This document shows positions 1 through 11,011 of a DNA stretch of 64,000 nucleotides, piece after piece. Position numbers and translations under genes: made by a program. Source of the stretch: Aricia agestis (lineage: Eukaryota; Arthropoda; Insecta; Lepidoptera; Lycaenidae); the NCBI RefSeq assembly GCF_905147365.1, contig NC_056416.1, positions 1,074,001 to 1,138,000 of the forward strand, read 5' to 3'. A model generated the notes under the pieces. That model worked only from the letters and a program-made list of their open reading frames with translations, did not search any database and was not told the origin of the DNA. Position 1 is the first letter of the stretch, and each line of letters begins with the position of its first letter.

Positions 1-820
1 ATTATCACGTTATTTGTTTCCCATCAGTAACCACACCGAACTTTCAAGATACGCCCGTAGATAATATAAATCCCATCAATTTCGATCCATGCAAAAATGT
101 TAATTTACATTGAATGGAGAAAGCCCAAACATCGCCGGTGGAATCCGCTCATTGTTTTACATATTTCGCAAGCAATAACATCATTTTCGTTACATTTTGT
201 TATATCATTGTTTAATTTTATATAACGTTAACTGTTTTTTTGAAAAGTATTGCACATTCAACCTACCTCACTTATATTTAACTAATAATAATAAACTGGC
301 AAAGTGATAATATTATTGTTTAATTATTTTTTATTAGAAGGATTCCGAAATTTCAAGACATTTTGAAAACAAAGATAAATAAAGAGATCACGATAAAAGA
401 CATAAAATGTTTTTTATGACTGAAAAATGAACGGTTCCTCCTGGAATAACTTGTGTAACATCTGCATCTGCAGCTTAACTTGATAATTATTAATGATGAT
501 AATAATTAATACTAGTCAAGACATAAAATTAGCAACAGCATTTAAGTATTATAGACGGAACCAGTCGGACAACAATCTAAAGAAAGGGAGTGAATGATCG
601 ATGGGTATCTACCGCGAAGCACGTCCATCAGAAATAATGGCATAGAAGTAGACTGGTCACTATTAACTAGACTTGTTAGAAGAAAGAGTTGGCTAAAACT
701 ATGTAATAAATTCCCATAAATTCTGCAAAAATGGGTGATGCTCTGTTCTTGAAATCAAGTTATAAATTTGATGATTGTATAACGACTTAATTTTGTTGAA
801 ACGTGTGTATTTTATGTAAA
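1..820. other. AT-rich intergenic DNA, no feature seen
   Basis: No open frame with protein-like composition, no repeat end and no TSD was recognised here. The stretch is AT-rich with short stop-dense frames. Confidence 0.5.
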
Positions 821-825
821 TATCT

Positions 826-968
826 AAAGATTATAATAATAATCTCTAAAGATTATTATTATAATCTTTACTTTAAATTTTTATTTAAACTTTAAATTTT
901 ATTATGAGTATTTAAAAGCAGATATCTAAATATCTGCTTTTAAATACTCGTAATAAAATTTAAAGTTT
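826..968. repeat. Two adjacent AT-rich foldbacks
   Basis: A first inverted repeat (about 826-869) has arms of roughly 20 nt built on AAAGATTATAATAATAATCT. A second (887-968) has 39-nt arms at 887-925 and 930-968 with a 4-base loop and one mismatch; each arm begins AAACTTTAAATTTTATTA. Such arms suggest a small foldback or MITE remnant. No TSD is convincing. Confidence 0.7.
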
Positions 969-969
969 G

Positions 970-2100
970 ATTTTGGCTTCCCAAAACTTAAAGGCATTGT
1001 CCATGTTTAGTTTTATAGGCATAAGGAGACTATTTTCTCTCTTAAATACCTACAGATAGAAGTTGCAGATTCTATAAGTATCTAGAATTATAGACATTTG
1101 CTCCTTCATTAAAGAATCTTATTTTTTAAATGAAGGTGAGGATGTCAAGATTTACCAGGTTTAAAGTGGAACAACTTGACTTGTAACTTGAGACCTTTTT
1201 GCGCTGTCTGCGCGGCGTCTGTCGGTTCACATATTAAGATCATGTGTACTGTAACTGGTTACCCAGGTTACGCAACCTCAGGTAATAATTTTAATTTATT
1301 TTTTACTTACAACCTTTTGGTACGAATACGTAATATAATTTGGAGCAAAATGTAGAACATTTGTTTTGTAAATAAAAAAATATGAAATTCAGTTTGTAAC
1401 TATAATAATTAAAGTTACTGGTGCTACCAATGAGGAAGAGGTCACAGAGTACGCTAATCTTATGCAGATAATATATCTACATTTTTCCTCTGACAAAACT
1501 TTTTCTACTTAGAATGTATGTTTGCAATTACGCCTACATTCAGACAGAATAATCGTGAGAATTGTAATTTGAATAATCGAAAGCAATTCCCATGTATATC
1601 ATATTCGATTAAATATCGGAATAATTCGCATCTGGGGGTTATGCAACTTTGCCCGCGGGAGAAAGTGCAGCTGCATCTCGCTAATTCTCTAAAATGGTCA
1701 CTTACGTAACACTAGTGCCAAATTACGTCATTACGCATCCTAGTTTATTCTCCTAATTAGAAGGTGTTGCTATAACCGATACTACACGAGGCACTGTTCT
1801 TATTTACATAATTTTATAAGCAGTTCTGTGTCGCGTCTCATGGTTTTGACTTTTGTTTTTGGAAGTTATAAAGTGAATCGAGAATTTCGAAATCGAGGAT
1901 CGCTTTCGGTTTTAAGGTCGCGCCATTTACGGCGCGTTTTTACGCAGTCCAATATTTTAATTTTACGCAATCGTTGCGAGCGCCAATAAAAAGGAAATTA
2001 CGCTTGTGGGTTAATAGTTATGGCGGTGCATACTTGACTCCTGCGACCTAAGATTACGATTACGACTACGACTACGATCTGCTCCATTCACAGAACTTTT
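970..2100. other. Intergenic DNA downstream of the cuticle-type gene
   Basis: A 63-codon frame at 1518-1709 has no recognisable family or domain and is treated as chance. Nothing else is supported. Confidence 0.4.
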
Positions 2101-2139
2101 TGATCCAAATAAAATTCCACTTTACAAAAATAGTTTGTT

Positions 2140-2145
2140 TTTATT
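2140..2145 (-). terminator. Poly(A) signal of the glycine-rich gene
   Basis: The plus-strand TTTATT reads AATAAA on the minus strand, about 60 bases beyond the stop codon at 2205. The position suits the 3' end of this gene. Confidence 0.6.
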
Positions 2146-2204
2146 TACAGAAGCTTAAAATAACAACAAATATAATACAGCTACGGCTAGTGATCACGAG
2201 TCGG

Positions 2205-3298
2205 TTAATGATGGGGAGAGCCGTAGGACGATGAGGGGGGGATGCCGTAGGACCCCGAGGGTACGTTGATGGTGGTGTAGCTGGCAGACGGGGCGCTGTA
2301 GGAGATGGAACCGTGGCCGCCAGAGTAGCCGCCAGATAGGCCGCCGGAGTAGCCGCCAGAGTGGCCGCCGGAGTAGCCGCCAGAAAGGCCGCCGGAGTAG
2401 CCACCAGAAAGGCCGCTCGAGTAGCCGCTGGAGTAGCCGCCGGCGTAGCCACCGTGACCACCGAGAGCCTGGTGGTATTGCGCCACCTGGATACCCTGCT
2501 GCAGGGACTCCAACTCAACACCGACGACTCTCTCGTGGGGAACACCGTATACTGGCGCAGGTGCGCCGTAGTGGGACGAGATGCCGTGGGACGATTGCGC
2601 GGACCTGTACGCCTCGTTTTGGATCTCGTCCTTCAGGACGATGTGGCGGATCTTCTCCAGTAGATGGGGGTCGATGTGGTAGCCCTCCGACGTCTGGTAG
2701 CCGACGGGCACCTGGCTGTAGTGGCCCCCGATGCTGAGCTCCGACCCTGAGCTATGGCCGGAGAGGATTGGGGCTGAGTAGCTGTAGCCCACTGGGGGCT
2801 CCGCCACTGCGCACCCGATGAGGGCAAGAGCTACCTGCAAGAAGAATAAGAGTCACTAACGGAAACTTAGGCCCACCGCCAGACTAGGTTATTGATTGTA
2901 ATGTGTTAAATATCATGGTTCCTTTTTATTTATACGAAGAGAGAGAGAACATGATATTAAATCCACATTTAACTTTAACCCAGACTGGGGCAAGGGTGCG
3001 TACGTCTCACTGCGTATGATCCAAAAAACTAAGTAAGCTTTCAAAAACTTTGATGATTGATATTTTATAAGGTCCACACCAGGGCCCTAATCTCAAAAAA
3101 AGGGACCACAAAATTTCGATTTTTGAAAATTTCAGATCCTATTTTTTTTAGAAAAATCCTTTCGTAGCAACAAAGTAGGGACTTTTCTACTGATTTTTCG
3201 CCTTAGAATAGACTTAAACTATTTTCCAAATTGTAACTATATCACTGTACACAACACTACACAGCACTGCATCCACTTACAATGGTCAGACGGGACAT
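2205..3298 (-). CDS. Secreted glycine-rich cuticle-type protein, two coding exons
   Basis: Coding exon 1 is 3298-3281 (MSRLTI). It is followed by a GTAAGT donor, a 446-base intron (3280-2835, acceptor TTGCAG) and exon 2 from 2834 to the stop at 2205. Joined in phase this gives 215 residues. The splice builds a classical signal peptide, MSRLTIVALALIGCAVA, with likely cleavage after residue 17; exon 2 alone has no suitable ATG. The mature protein starts with Tyr/Ser/Gly/Pro-rich sequence, has a charged, probably helical stretch around residues 61-80 (DPHLLEKIRHIVLKDEIQ), and then a Gly-rich block near 131-181 made of GGYS / GGLS / GGHS four-residue units. It ends in Ser/Tyr/Pro-rich sequence. 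A tiny first exon that splits the signal peptide is typical of insect cuticle genes. It is inferred to be an extracellular matrix (cuticle) component; no RR chitin-binding or Tweedle motif is visible, so a silk or eggshell role is not excluded. Confidence 0.82.
2310..2460 (-). repeat. In-frame minisatellite coding for GGYS/GGLS/GGHS units
   Basis: Units of about 12 bases, alternating in a higher-order 24-base pattern, encode the Gly-rich block of the cuticle-type protein. The repeat also creates long Ala/Gly frames on the opposite strand and in another frame, which are shadows. Confidence 0.8.
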
Positions 3299-3334
3299 GT
3301 CGCTTGTGTGATGGCCGCTGCGCGCGCGCACCGC

Positions 3335-3341
3335 TTATATA
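3335..3341 (-). promoter_or_regulatory. TATA box of the glycine-rich gene
   Basis: The minus strand reads TATATAA about 37 bases before the ATG at 3298. The predicted transcription start lies only a few bases upstream of the ATG, giving a very short 5' leader, which is common in insect cuticle genes. Confidence 0.65.
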
Positions 3342-3460
3342 CCGCCCGATCTGCCGACCACTTTTACTTCTCCGAGGACGAGATCTGAAACATTAATGTG
3401 TAATTACTCTTCATTTTATTACGGCAGAAGGGTTATGCGTTTTGGTTCTTCATCCTGAAA

Positions 3461-3720
3461 ATAATAATAATATCTATGGACGCTTCACACCACGTCAGTC
3501 TGGCCCCGTGCTAAGTACCTAAAGGACTTGTGTTACAGGTACCAGACAACGGAAATATATTTAATACTTTTATACTATACATATATTTAGGATTTAGGAC
3601 ATATTTAATACACATCCAGACCCGGGAACTTTGAAAACTCTTTGTTCCGTCGGCGGGATTCGAACCCGCGATCTCCGGCTTGAGCTACCGACGCGCTCAC
3701 CGCTGAGGCACAGAGCCACA
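3461..3720 (-). mobile_element. tRNA-headed SINE (family S2), minus strand
   Basis: The minus strand begins with a tRNA-like head. Its B box lies near 3656-3667 (GGGTTCGAATCC on the minus strand). The body contains CCGTTGTCTGGTACC and GGGGCCAGACTGACGTGGTGTGAAG, and the 3' tail is ATT/ATA-rich. The same body occurs at 37988-38275 and, truncated, at 43007-43163. It lies just upstream of the cuticle-type gene promoter. Confidence 0.8.
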
Positions 3721-3864
3721 CAGGTACAATTATCTAGTCAACTTAATAAGATATGAAACTTAAATTTTAATTTATTTATTTGCATGAAAATAGTTACAAC
3801 TTAATAAAGATCTTAAAAATTGAAGTAAACACAGGTTTGCTGACATAAACTTCCTACAAAACTT

Positions 3865-3884
3865 CCGTACCGTATACGGTACGG
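3865..3884. repeat. Perfect 20-bp palindrome
   Basis: CCGTACCGTATACGGTACGG is self-complementary over its full length. Function unknown. Confidence 0.7.
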
Positions 3885-4504
3885 ATTGCTGGGCCGGCAC
3901 AAAGGCATCTTCCGTACTTTCGACCTGTGAAGGTGAGTCGTGATGCGCTCTGACCTCCGACCTCGCTAGTCGCTAGCAAGTTCACTCGCACACCTTCAAC
4001 TTGCATTGAAGATGAGATAACTTATTCAGCTTGCAAGCACGTGCTAACATGTAAATTGTAGATAAAATATGTGCTAATGTGGTGTAGGAATAGTAAATAT
4101 GAAGATGAATTACTAGTAATTCATTTGCCCTAGGGCAACATAGTAATGTTTAACTAAGAATTTATATTGTTTGCCGTTGATAACAATTCATTTATAAATC
4201 TCTTATATCTATCGTATTATGGGTTTTATTCTGTAATCAGTATTTTTATTATCTTGAAAGTAACCTTGTGGGAAATTGGAACACTTTTCTTCTCGTTCCA
4301 TTTGTTGCCTATACAGTTTTAGATCATCCTTTCATAATTTGGGGCATGAGATCATATCAAACGCTTTTTATCGTTGACTATGTCGATCTTGGTTTAAAAA
4401 GAGAGGGAATGTGTGCTTAGCACTGTTCTCTGTAGCAATGTGAGCTTGTCCAGTATCTAACAAAGCTCTAAACTATTTCGGTACTGGAAAAGTAGCCGGT
4501 GGAA

Positions 4505-4605
4505 AATTAGGGGGCAAACGAGCAAACGGGTCACCTGATGGAAATCAACTACCGTCGCCCATGGACACTCGCAATATCGAAAGAGTTGCAACTGCGTTGC
4601 GGTAT
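4505..4605 (-). mobile_element. LINE/SINE 3'-tail fragment (family G)
   Basis: The stretch holds the conserved GGGGGCAAACGAGCAAACGG tail followed by CACCTGATGGAAATCAAC and CGTCGCCCATGGACAC. It is about 100 bp long, and element sense is minus because the tail is the element 3' end. The same tail is seen at 9040, 19918, 31722-32021, 40403 and 63332-63410. Confidence 0.75.
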
Positions 4606-4643
4606 CTGCTACTCTATTATTTTATATCAAGTATCAAATAATT

Positions 4644-4994
4644 AGGCCTTTACATCCGTTATGGATGATTTATACAGTATTTTTCAGAGCGAAGTAACCA
4701 CTCCTCAAATACTGTAGTGCCTGGAACCAGATTTTTAAATGTCCGTATGGTTGCCCAAGCGCATACGGCATTCTCACATCATAGTCGGCCTAGTCCAGAG
4801 GAAAGAACTAGTAAATATACGTCTGGAACCAACTATGTGCGGGTTTCCGCACGATGTTTTCCTTCACCGTACGAGCGTCCGTATTCCGTACTTGAGGTCA
4901 GAAAATGTCTCATAGGTACACGTCTCAACCCGGGTTCGAACCTGCACCCTCTAAGAGTGCGAACCCAAAGGTCTACCCATTAGGCCACGGATGC
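4644..4994 (-). mobile_element. tRNA-headed SINE (family S1), minus strand
   Basis: The minus-strand head reads GGCCTAATGGGTAGAC with a B box GGTTCGAACCC at 4932-4942. The body runs to AACGGATGTAAAGGCCT at the other end. It is a full-length partner of the plus copy at 17295-17646, about 350 bp each. The 88- and 67-codon frames inside are not genes. Confidence 0.85.
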
Positions 4995-5440
4995 TCTATC
5001 ATCTATCAACGTATACAACGGAGTATCAACATACTTGACATTATGTTACAATGCCACGGCAGCAATGATCATTGGGCGCATGCGAGGAGGTTTAATTATA
5101 CTTATTAAAGACTATAGATGTCCCGGTGAACTTCATATCGTTTCCCTCCGATCATAAACCTTCCCTGGACTTCCACCAATATTTCAAGACAACAAAATAT
5201 AAAGTTAATTTTTGTTTGTATAGATCATAATATAGCTAATAAGACAACATTTATATTATGTTAATTTGTTTTTGTACTTTTATAGATTAAATTTTTTTTT
5301 TAAACAGCTTTTAAATATGAGGATAATATTATGTCATGGCTCATTTCATTATCATTAATTATTCTGTGTTAGCATTTACACAAAACCATGCTTGCTATAA
5401 CGCTTTTGTTGTAACTCAAAATAATTAGAACAAACAATAA

Positions 5441-5582
5441 GTGTCTAAACACACTAGGCCGAAGTTACGCGGCGTAAATTCCGCATGATTACGCCCGCAA
5501 TGCCCGCCCGCGTTCCGTCTGTATTTATAGTGCGGAATTTACGCCGCGTAACTTCGGCCTAGTGTGTTTATTGTTTAGACAC
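5441..5582. mobile_element. MITE, PIF/Harbinger-type, TAA TSD
   Basis: Terminal repeats GTGTCTAAAC / GTTTAGACAC are flanked on both sides by TAA (5438-5440 and 5583-5585). Inner inverted arms (CACTAGGCCGAAGTTACGCG and onward) extend about 45 bp. A 3-bp TWA duplication with short inverted ends fits PIF/Harbinger. A longer relative sits at 9493-9870. Confidence 0.75.
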
Positions 5583-6074
5583 TAACATGCATATTTAAAA
5601 TTCATTATCACTATTTAAAACTCATTAATATTTACTTTACATTTTTATTTCTACCTTTCGCTTCTTTAAATGAGGAAAAATTATATTATTAAAAAAAAGC
5701 GTCCATAGATATTAATTTGACTATCTCTTTCCTCGTGTATTTAGAGAAAGGACGTAGATATGTGGACGAAGCATCTAGAGTAGCTTATGTAACATACCTT
5801 TCAAATTTGTTCGCTAATGCCTATACATGAGAATAAGTATTTGTCTTAACACTGACAGAGTGCGAGGGTCAATGGTTCTTTTGATCGATTGCCTGCTGAA
5901 AGTCGGCAGTTTATTTAAGAAGAATTTTTAGAAGAACTTATAGTATAATAGCCGAGTCTCTAAGAAAACAAGTAAAACTATATTTTAGATCTACCTGGTT
6001 GGGAAAGTGAAGAAAAGTTTTCTTGCAAGAAAACACTGTAATAAAACAATGTAATATAATGTTCTGTTTTATAT

Positions 6075-6488
6075 TTTTAGGGTTCCGTACCAAAGGTTAA
6101 AAATAGGACTTCGACGTCTGTCCGTCTGTCTGTCTCCAGGCTGTATCTCAAGAATCGCTATAGCTAGACTTCTGAAATTTTAACTGATTGTGTATTTCTG
6201 CTACTACTAAAAACAAAATAAAATTAATATTTAATGTGGCTCCCATCCAACAAACGTGAGTTTTTCGGGCTTTTTTGCTCTATATCAATAATGGAAAAAG
6301 GTAGGCACTTGAATTTTTCACAAATTCCTTTCTCATAATATGCGTACTTTAATATTTAATTATAATATTAAAATAAAATAAAAATTTTTGGGAGCCCATA
6401 CAAAAAACACAATATTTGGCCTATTTTGCTCTATAACCGTACGGAACCCTTCGTGCGCGAGTCCGACTTACACTTGGCCGATTTTTTA
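6075..6488 (+). mobile_element. Dispersed repeat family A (GGGTTCCGTA type)
   Basis: It starts with TTTTTAGGGTTCCGTACC, has a GTCTGTCC-type tetranucleotide array and 'GGCTCCCAT' blocks, and ends with CACTTGGCCGATTTTTT. Other copies or fragments occur at 12031, 16550, 25695, 26245, 27895, 36976, 44532 and 57921. No protein frame or clear TSD is visible, so the transposition class is unknown. Confidence 0.75.
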
Positions 6489-6793
6489 AAATACTGCAGT
6501 CTTTCGTCTGACTCATTGCCTGGTTGTCTCAACAAGCAGGTGTTGCAAACATTTATTTTCACTTTTTAATAAAACAAATATCGTATTTTTTTCACGTATT
6601 TTGTAATTCCGAGTCAAAAATGCTGTTACTTTACGACTTTCGGTTCGCCTTGGCACACAATCGATATTAAGAATCGGATTTTACGGTTGCCTAATAAATC
6701 TGCAAACCTACATAACTACTAAAATAGATTTAATAGATGCACTATGAGATAATTATTATAGCCTCATAACTTAATAACTACATTCACTGTATC

Positions 6794-7075
6794 AAGAGAA
6801 CGCCTCCAGTGGTTTGGAGCGTGGCTCTTGATTCATAGGTTGTGGGTTCGATAGTCGCGTTCGACGTTTCCTAGTTTGGTTAAGACAATGCAGGCTGATC
6901 ATCTAATTGTCTGACAAGAAAGATGATCCATGCTTCAGATGGGTTTGTAAAAATTTCTTCGATTAATCTCTCGCCTGTTGCGTCGGTCGTCCGTCCCACT
7001 GGGTTATGAGAGTAAATGAAGGGTGAGTACTCTTATGAACTGCGCACACTCTTGGGCACTACTAGTTTTAATAAA
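6794..7075 (+). mobile_element. tRNA-headed SINE (family S3)
   Basis: The head 'CCAGTGGTTTGGAGCGTGGC' with a worn B box (GGGTTCGATAGTC) is followed by a body containing CAGGCTGATCATCTAATTGT and CACTCTTGGGCACTA. The head also occurs at 21617-21690 and the body, reversed, at 22362-22562. Confidence 0.7.
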
Positions 7076-7876
7076 ACGTCACCGAAACATGTGTGGCTGA
7101 TAATATTATATTATTCAATTAGTTTTCTCTATAGAGAAATATTATAATATTTTAATATTACTTATAGTTGTTTTGTAATTAACTATGTGAATATTATATT
7201 ATTATGGCATGATATACTTAAGCTTTAAAAATTCATATGACTCATAATGCTCAAGGGCAAAATTGTCATTAGCAGAAAGTAGTAAAAAGTTGAGGGGTTA
7301 GATGTGTGCCCTGTGGCACCCCATTTTTAATAGGGATAGCTTTGCGCGGTGGACAGTTCTTAGTTCCGTATATTGTTAGAACTAACACCTGTAGTTTTTT
7401 ATGTTAACGTGGGATGAACTTCGACACGAATTAACTTCGGTACGGAGTGAATAACATGATCTCATAGAAAACCGAAGCGAATTATCGCTTGTGATGATCT
7501 CTAGAATTGGTGTCGTCCATAAGTGACTAACGTCATTTTCATACCCTATAAAAATAAGTTACGATAAGCTAAAATTTTGGAAATGCTTATTTTTACCGTT
7601 TTATCTTTATTTTAATAAAAAGTCTGCTAATCTTTAACTTTGGCAACATCCCTTTTATGCAACCAACTAGTTAATAATTGCATCAACCTCCAAAATTTTT
7701 CCTCCTCTTCAAAATTTCGATCAATTCGAAAGGAAACCAACAAGTATGTGTTGGCACATCCGATCTTATTACAGAAAGATTTAGCTTAAGTGTTATGAAG
7801 CAATCGTTGCGATCATTATCTTGAGAACCGTACATTTTTAACACCGATATAGTTTTAACTATTAAATAAGTAACAC

Positions 7877-8092
7877 ATACATACTAATATTAACACCGCG
7901 AAAGTATGTAAGTCTGTCTATTACCTCTTCAAGCCTAAACCGCTGAACAGATTTAGTTGAAAATTTATATGGAGATGCTTTAAGTCCCGGGAAAGGACAT
8001 AGGGTATTTTTAACCTGGAAAATGTACGGTTCCCATGCGATAAACGATTTTAAGCGCAAGTTGCAGACGTCATTTGTAGTACGTCGTCACGA
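7877..8092 (+). mobile_element. Dispersed repeat family N (GCGAAAG...GGTTCCC type)
   Basis: The order of blocks is: CTAATATT with GCGAAAGT, TACCTCTTCA, AACCGCTGAACAGATTTAG, TCCCGGGAAAGGACATAGGG, AATGTACGGTTCCCATGCGATAAACG. It matches copies at 22645, 35685 and, inverted, at 19295, 21420, 35905 and 54585. The 65-codon minus frame inside is a repeat artefact. Confidence 0.7.
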
Positions 8093-8173
8093 CTAGTATT
8101 TGAAATAAGTTGCGTCCTTGATTTTAAATTTTTGTTTGCAGTCATCAGTGTAAAAGTTGAAATTGATCATGGC

Positions 8174-8442
8174 CACAGACATAGATCAAGATAGATATCA
8201 CAGCACGCGAAGTACATACACATGCGGTGTATGTACTTCGCGTGCTGTGACGAGCAATACTCGTCTTTCGAAAGTTTTTTCTTAAGTCTGCTATCTGCTA
8301 TCGGAATTGGACGTCAATCGGAATTTAAAAAATGCCTAAATATCTTTATCATCGGTACGTCACAGTTGGTAGTAAAAAAGAGGCACGCTAGTTTTCATAC
8401 AAATGGAGCGACATGCGGTATCTATCTTGATCTATGTCTGTG
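8174..8442. mobile_element. DNA-transposon MITE with 8-bp TSD (hAT or P type)
   Basis: The ends are perfect 24-bp inverted repeats beginning CACAGACATAGATCAAGATA. They are flanked by identical 8-bp copies of ATCATGGC (8166-8173 and 8443-8450). An inner hairpin near 8198-8250 pairs CACAGCACGCGAAGTACATA with its complement. The 8-bp duplication points to hAT or P rather than mariner or Harbinger. A 73-codon frame within it is not protein-like. Confidence 0.85.
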
Positions 8443-8910
8443 ATCATGGCTTAGGAGCTGTAATTATAATCACATATTTAATTATTTATTTCAAGTAATC
8501 AGGGGGCTGATTCTTATATGTATTAATAGTAATTAGTATGCTTCGAAAGTAAAACAGAGTATCTTTGCACGTGCGCGAGATACCCTGAAAACGGCATCCG
8601 AGGTAAGAGAATCGACCCATGCAGTGCACATGTTTTTTTTTGACGTTGAAATGATGATTCTGAATTATAGGATTTTATGAAGGATACTTCTACTGACGAA
8701 ATGACTAGGAAGTCATTCTTCCAAATCCCTAATTGCCGGTCGTATTAAGTGTAGATTAAGTCTTGATTACTTAATTTAAATAAAGTTGGCGTGCCTAACA
8801 TTAATTTCGCGGTTTTTGTTTATATGCGTGGGTAAATAATTTAGTATATGACTAAATCGTTACTTCCTCAAGATTCAAACCTTATTTCCAAGTGTTGAAG
8901 TTAATTATCC

Positions 8911-9025
8911 ATACTAATATCATAAATGCGAAAGTCTCTATCTGCCTGTCTGTCTGTCATTTACTCCACTAGGAACCGTTGAACGTCTCACCGCTTTTGA
9001 CCATATTTTCAACTTCTTAAAGTGA
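8911..9025 (+). mobile_element. Family N fragment
   Basis: ATACTAATATCATAAATGCG followed by a CTGTCTGTCTGTC tract and an 'ACCGTTGAACG' block mark a worn, truncated start of family N, interrupted by the SINE that begins near 9040. Confidence 0.55.
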
Positions 9026-9039
9026 CTTTTTTATGTAAT

Positions 9040-9326
9040 AAGGGGGCAAACGAGCAAACGGGTCACCTGATGGAAAGCAACTTCCGTCGCCCATGGACAC
9101 CCGCAGCATCAGAAGAGCCGCAGGTGCGTTACCGGCCTTTTAAGAGGGAATAGGGAATAGGGGAGGGTAGGGAAGGGAATAGGGTAGGGGATTGGGCCTC
9201 CGGTAAACTCACTCACTCGGCGAAACACAGCGCAAGCGCTGTTTCACGCCGGTTTTCTGTGAGAACGTGGTATTTCTCCGGTCGAGCCGGCCCATTCGTG
9301 CCGAAGCATGTCTCTCCCACGTATAA
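9040..9326 (-). mobile_element. SINE with LINE-derived 3' tail (family G-SINE)
   Basis: In minus sense the element runs from ACGTGGGAGAGACATGCTTC, through GGCACGAATGGGCCGGCTCG, ACCGGAGAAATACCACGTTC and GCCGAGTGAGTGAGTTTACC, into a CCCTA/TTCCC minisatellite, then AAAAGGCCGGTAACGCACCT and the CCGTTTGCTCGTTTGCCCCC tail. The last ~110 bp equals the 3' end of the LINE fragments at 19918 and 63189. The head has no tRNA cloverleaf that I can see. Confidence 0.75.
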
Positions 9327-9492
9327 ACTTTCCGATCTATGACGCGGTTAACCGCGACCGACAAATTCCACTGTATGACATAGTTTATAGGTATCATTTT
9401 CTACTGACATTTGTGTAGTGACCCATGCTGCCGCCGCTTGTGGCGTAATTTATGCTGGTGACGGAAGGTCGGAACTCGGAACGTTAACTTTA

Positions 9493-9870
9493 GTGTCTAA
9501 ACACACCATGCCGAAGATACGCGGCCTCAGTTAGAATTACGCCTGCAATGTATTTTAAATTATCGATGACACACCATGCCGAAATTCCGTCGCGTTATAT
9601 CGTATGCGTAGCGCATTGCTGACGTAATCATGCCGAACTTCGGTCGCGTATTTTCGGCCTAGTGTGTTTAGAGGCAAAGGGTTCTAAACACACTATGCCG
9701 AAGTTCCGCGGCGGAAGTTCGGCATGATTCCGCCTGCAATTAATGTATTTTAAATTACCGATGACACACCATGCTGAAATTACGTCGCGTTATATCGTAT
9801 GCGTAGCGCATTGCTGCCGTAATCATGCCGTACTTCGGCCGCGTATTTTCGGCCTGGTGCGTTTAGACAC
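9493..9870. mobile_element. Long Harbinger-type MITE with an internal duplication, TTA TSD
   Basis: The ends GTGTCTAAAC / GTTTAGACAC are flanked by TTA at 9490-9492 and 9871-9873. Inside, a segment carrying GTCGCGTTATATCGTATGCG and ATTTTCGGCCT is present twice (about 9586-9672 and 9777-9863) with a few differences. It is thus a doubled derivative of the 142-bp element at 5441-5582. Confidence 0.75.
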
Positions 9871-9879
9871 TTAGATATG

Positions 9880-11010
9880 ACGGGACGACATCCGTCGGGA
9901 CCGATAGTTAATATATTACAAAAATGTAAATTGTAACGGCATTTTTAGTATTTATGAAATAGCACTTAGCAGGCATGATCTTTTGGTAAATTGCGGTGGC
10001 CCAGACTTTACGTCCTCACTTCTAAGCAGTGTTACCAGTTCCCACCTCACAATGCCAAATCGCTTAAACCAATTTTAATATTCACAAAGATGTTCATCTT
10101 TCGTAAGTTCCCTCGACCCACAAATAAATTGTGTACTACTAATACATTGTATTCAAATTAAATGGTCTCTGTATACATTTCAGTAATGGCGCCGGTTTTC
10201 CCACGTCATTGTACATTATCTAATATTCTTAAATAACGAATTATAATTATGTTTATGTTTCGGTAAGACTGTGCTAGTTTTGATGGTTGAAATACATGAA
10301 GTAAATTAGATAAAATCAAAAGTTACTAACAGATCTACTAATGTAGCTTTCATTTTCTTGTAAAGGAACTAAAAAGGATCGCAATTTAGGCGCCCTCTTA
10401 GTCTACTTTAGTCCGACAAAAATATTATAACTTAAGAAAAAAAACGAAAATTTTAGGGTAAAACGATAAAACAAAACAACTTTTCTGTTGTGCTGTTTTT
10501 GGGCATATTTTTCAGGCCCATGAGGAGTGTTTTTTCGCTCTTCAAGCTACGTTCTATTTATTTTCAATTTTATATAAACCTTCAAACAGGAATGTTATTT
10601 TTGATACAAATTTGTTATGAATCAATAAATACTTTGATTATGACAGACTAATATAACACAGAACGTTATTATCTCAGACAAGGTGTTTATGGTAGCGGTG
10701 ATCGACAGACCCTGCGGCTATGATAGATGATGCTTCATACTGTTTATATACATAACTGACATGTTATACAGACAGAAAGGTATATAATATTTTAGTTGCT
10801 ATTGCTAGTGCCGTTTAAAGATTTGAGTACTAACATAGTCAACATTTAAGTATGATCAAGTTTTTGCTTGTCTACTGTCCCTAAATTTAACAAAATTTTT
10901 ATTTTTGTACTTGATCACATAAAAAAGGACAGATCACAGATCTTTTCTTCTATAATTCTGTTTGCTTATACCTATTTTTTCTATGCGACTATCTTTAGCT
11001 TCATAAAGAT
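9880..11010. other. Intergenic DNA, nothing supported
   Basis: A 71-codon frame at 10868-11083 is hydrophobic by AT composition and overlaps a terminal-repeat element, so it is not called. Confidence 0.4.
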
Positions 11011-11011
11011 C

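Noticed and set aside
2141..2827. Other frames over the glycine-rich gene (Ala/Thr/Pro-rich minus, Ala/Gly plus)
   Set aside because: Shadows of the GGYS minisatellite; the in-phase spliced frame explains the sequence.
8222..8443. 73-codon frame
   Set aside because: It lies within the 8-bp-TSD MITE and starts in its hairpin.
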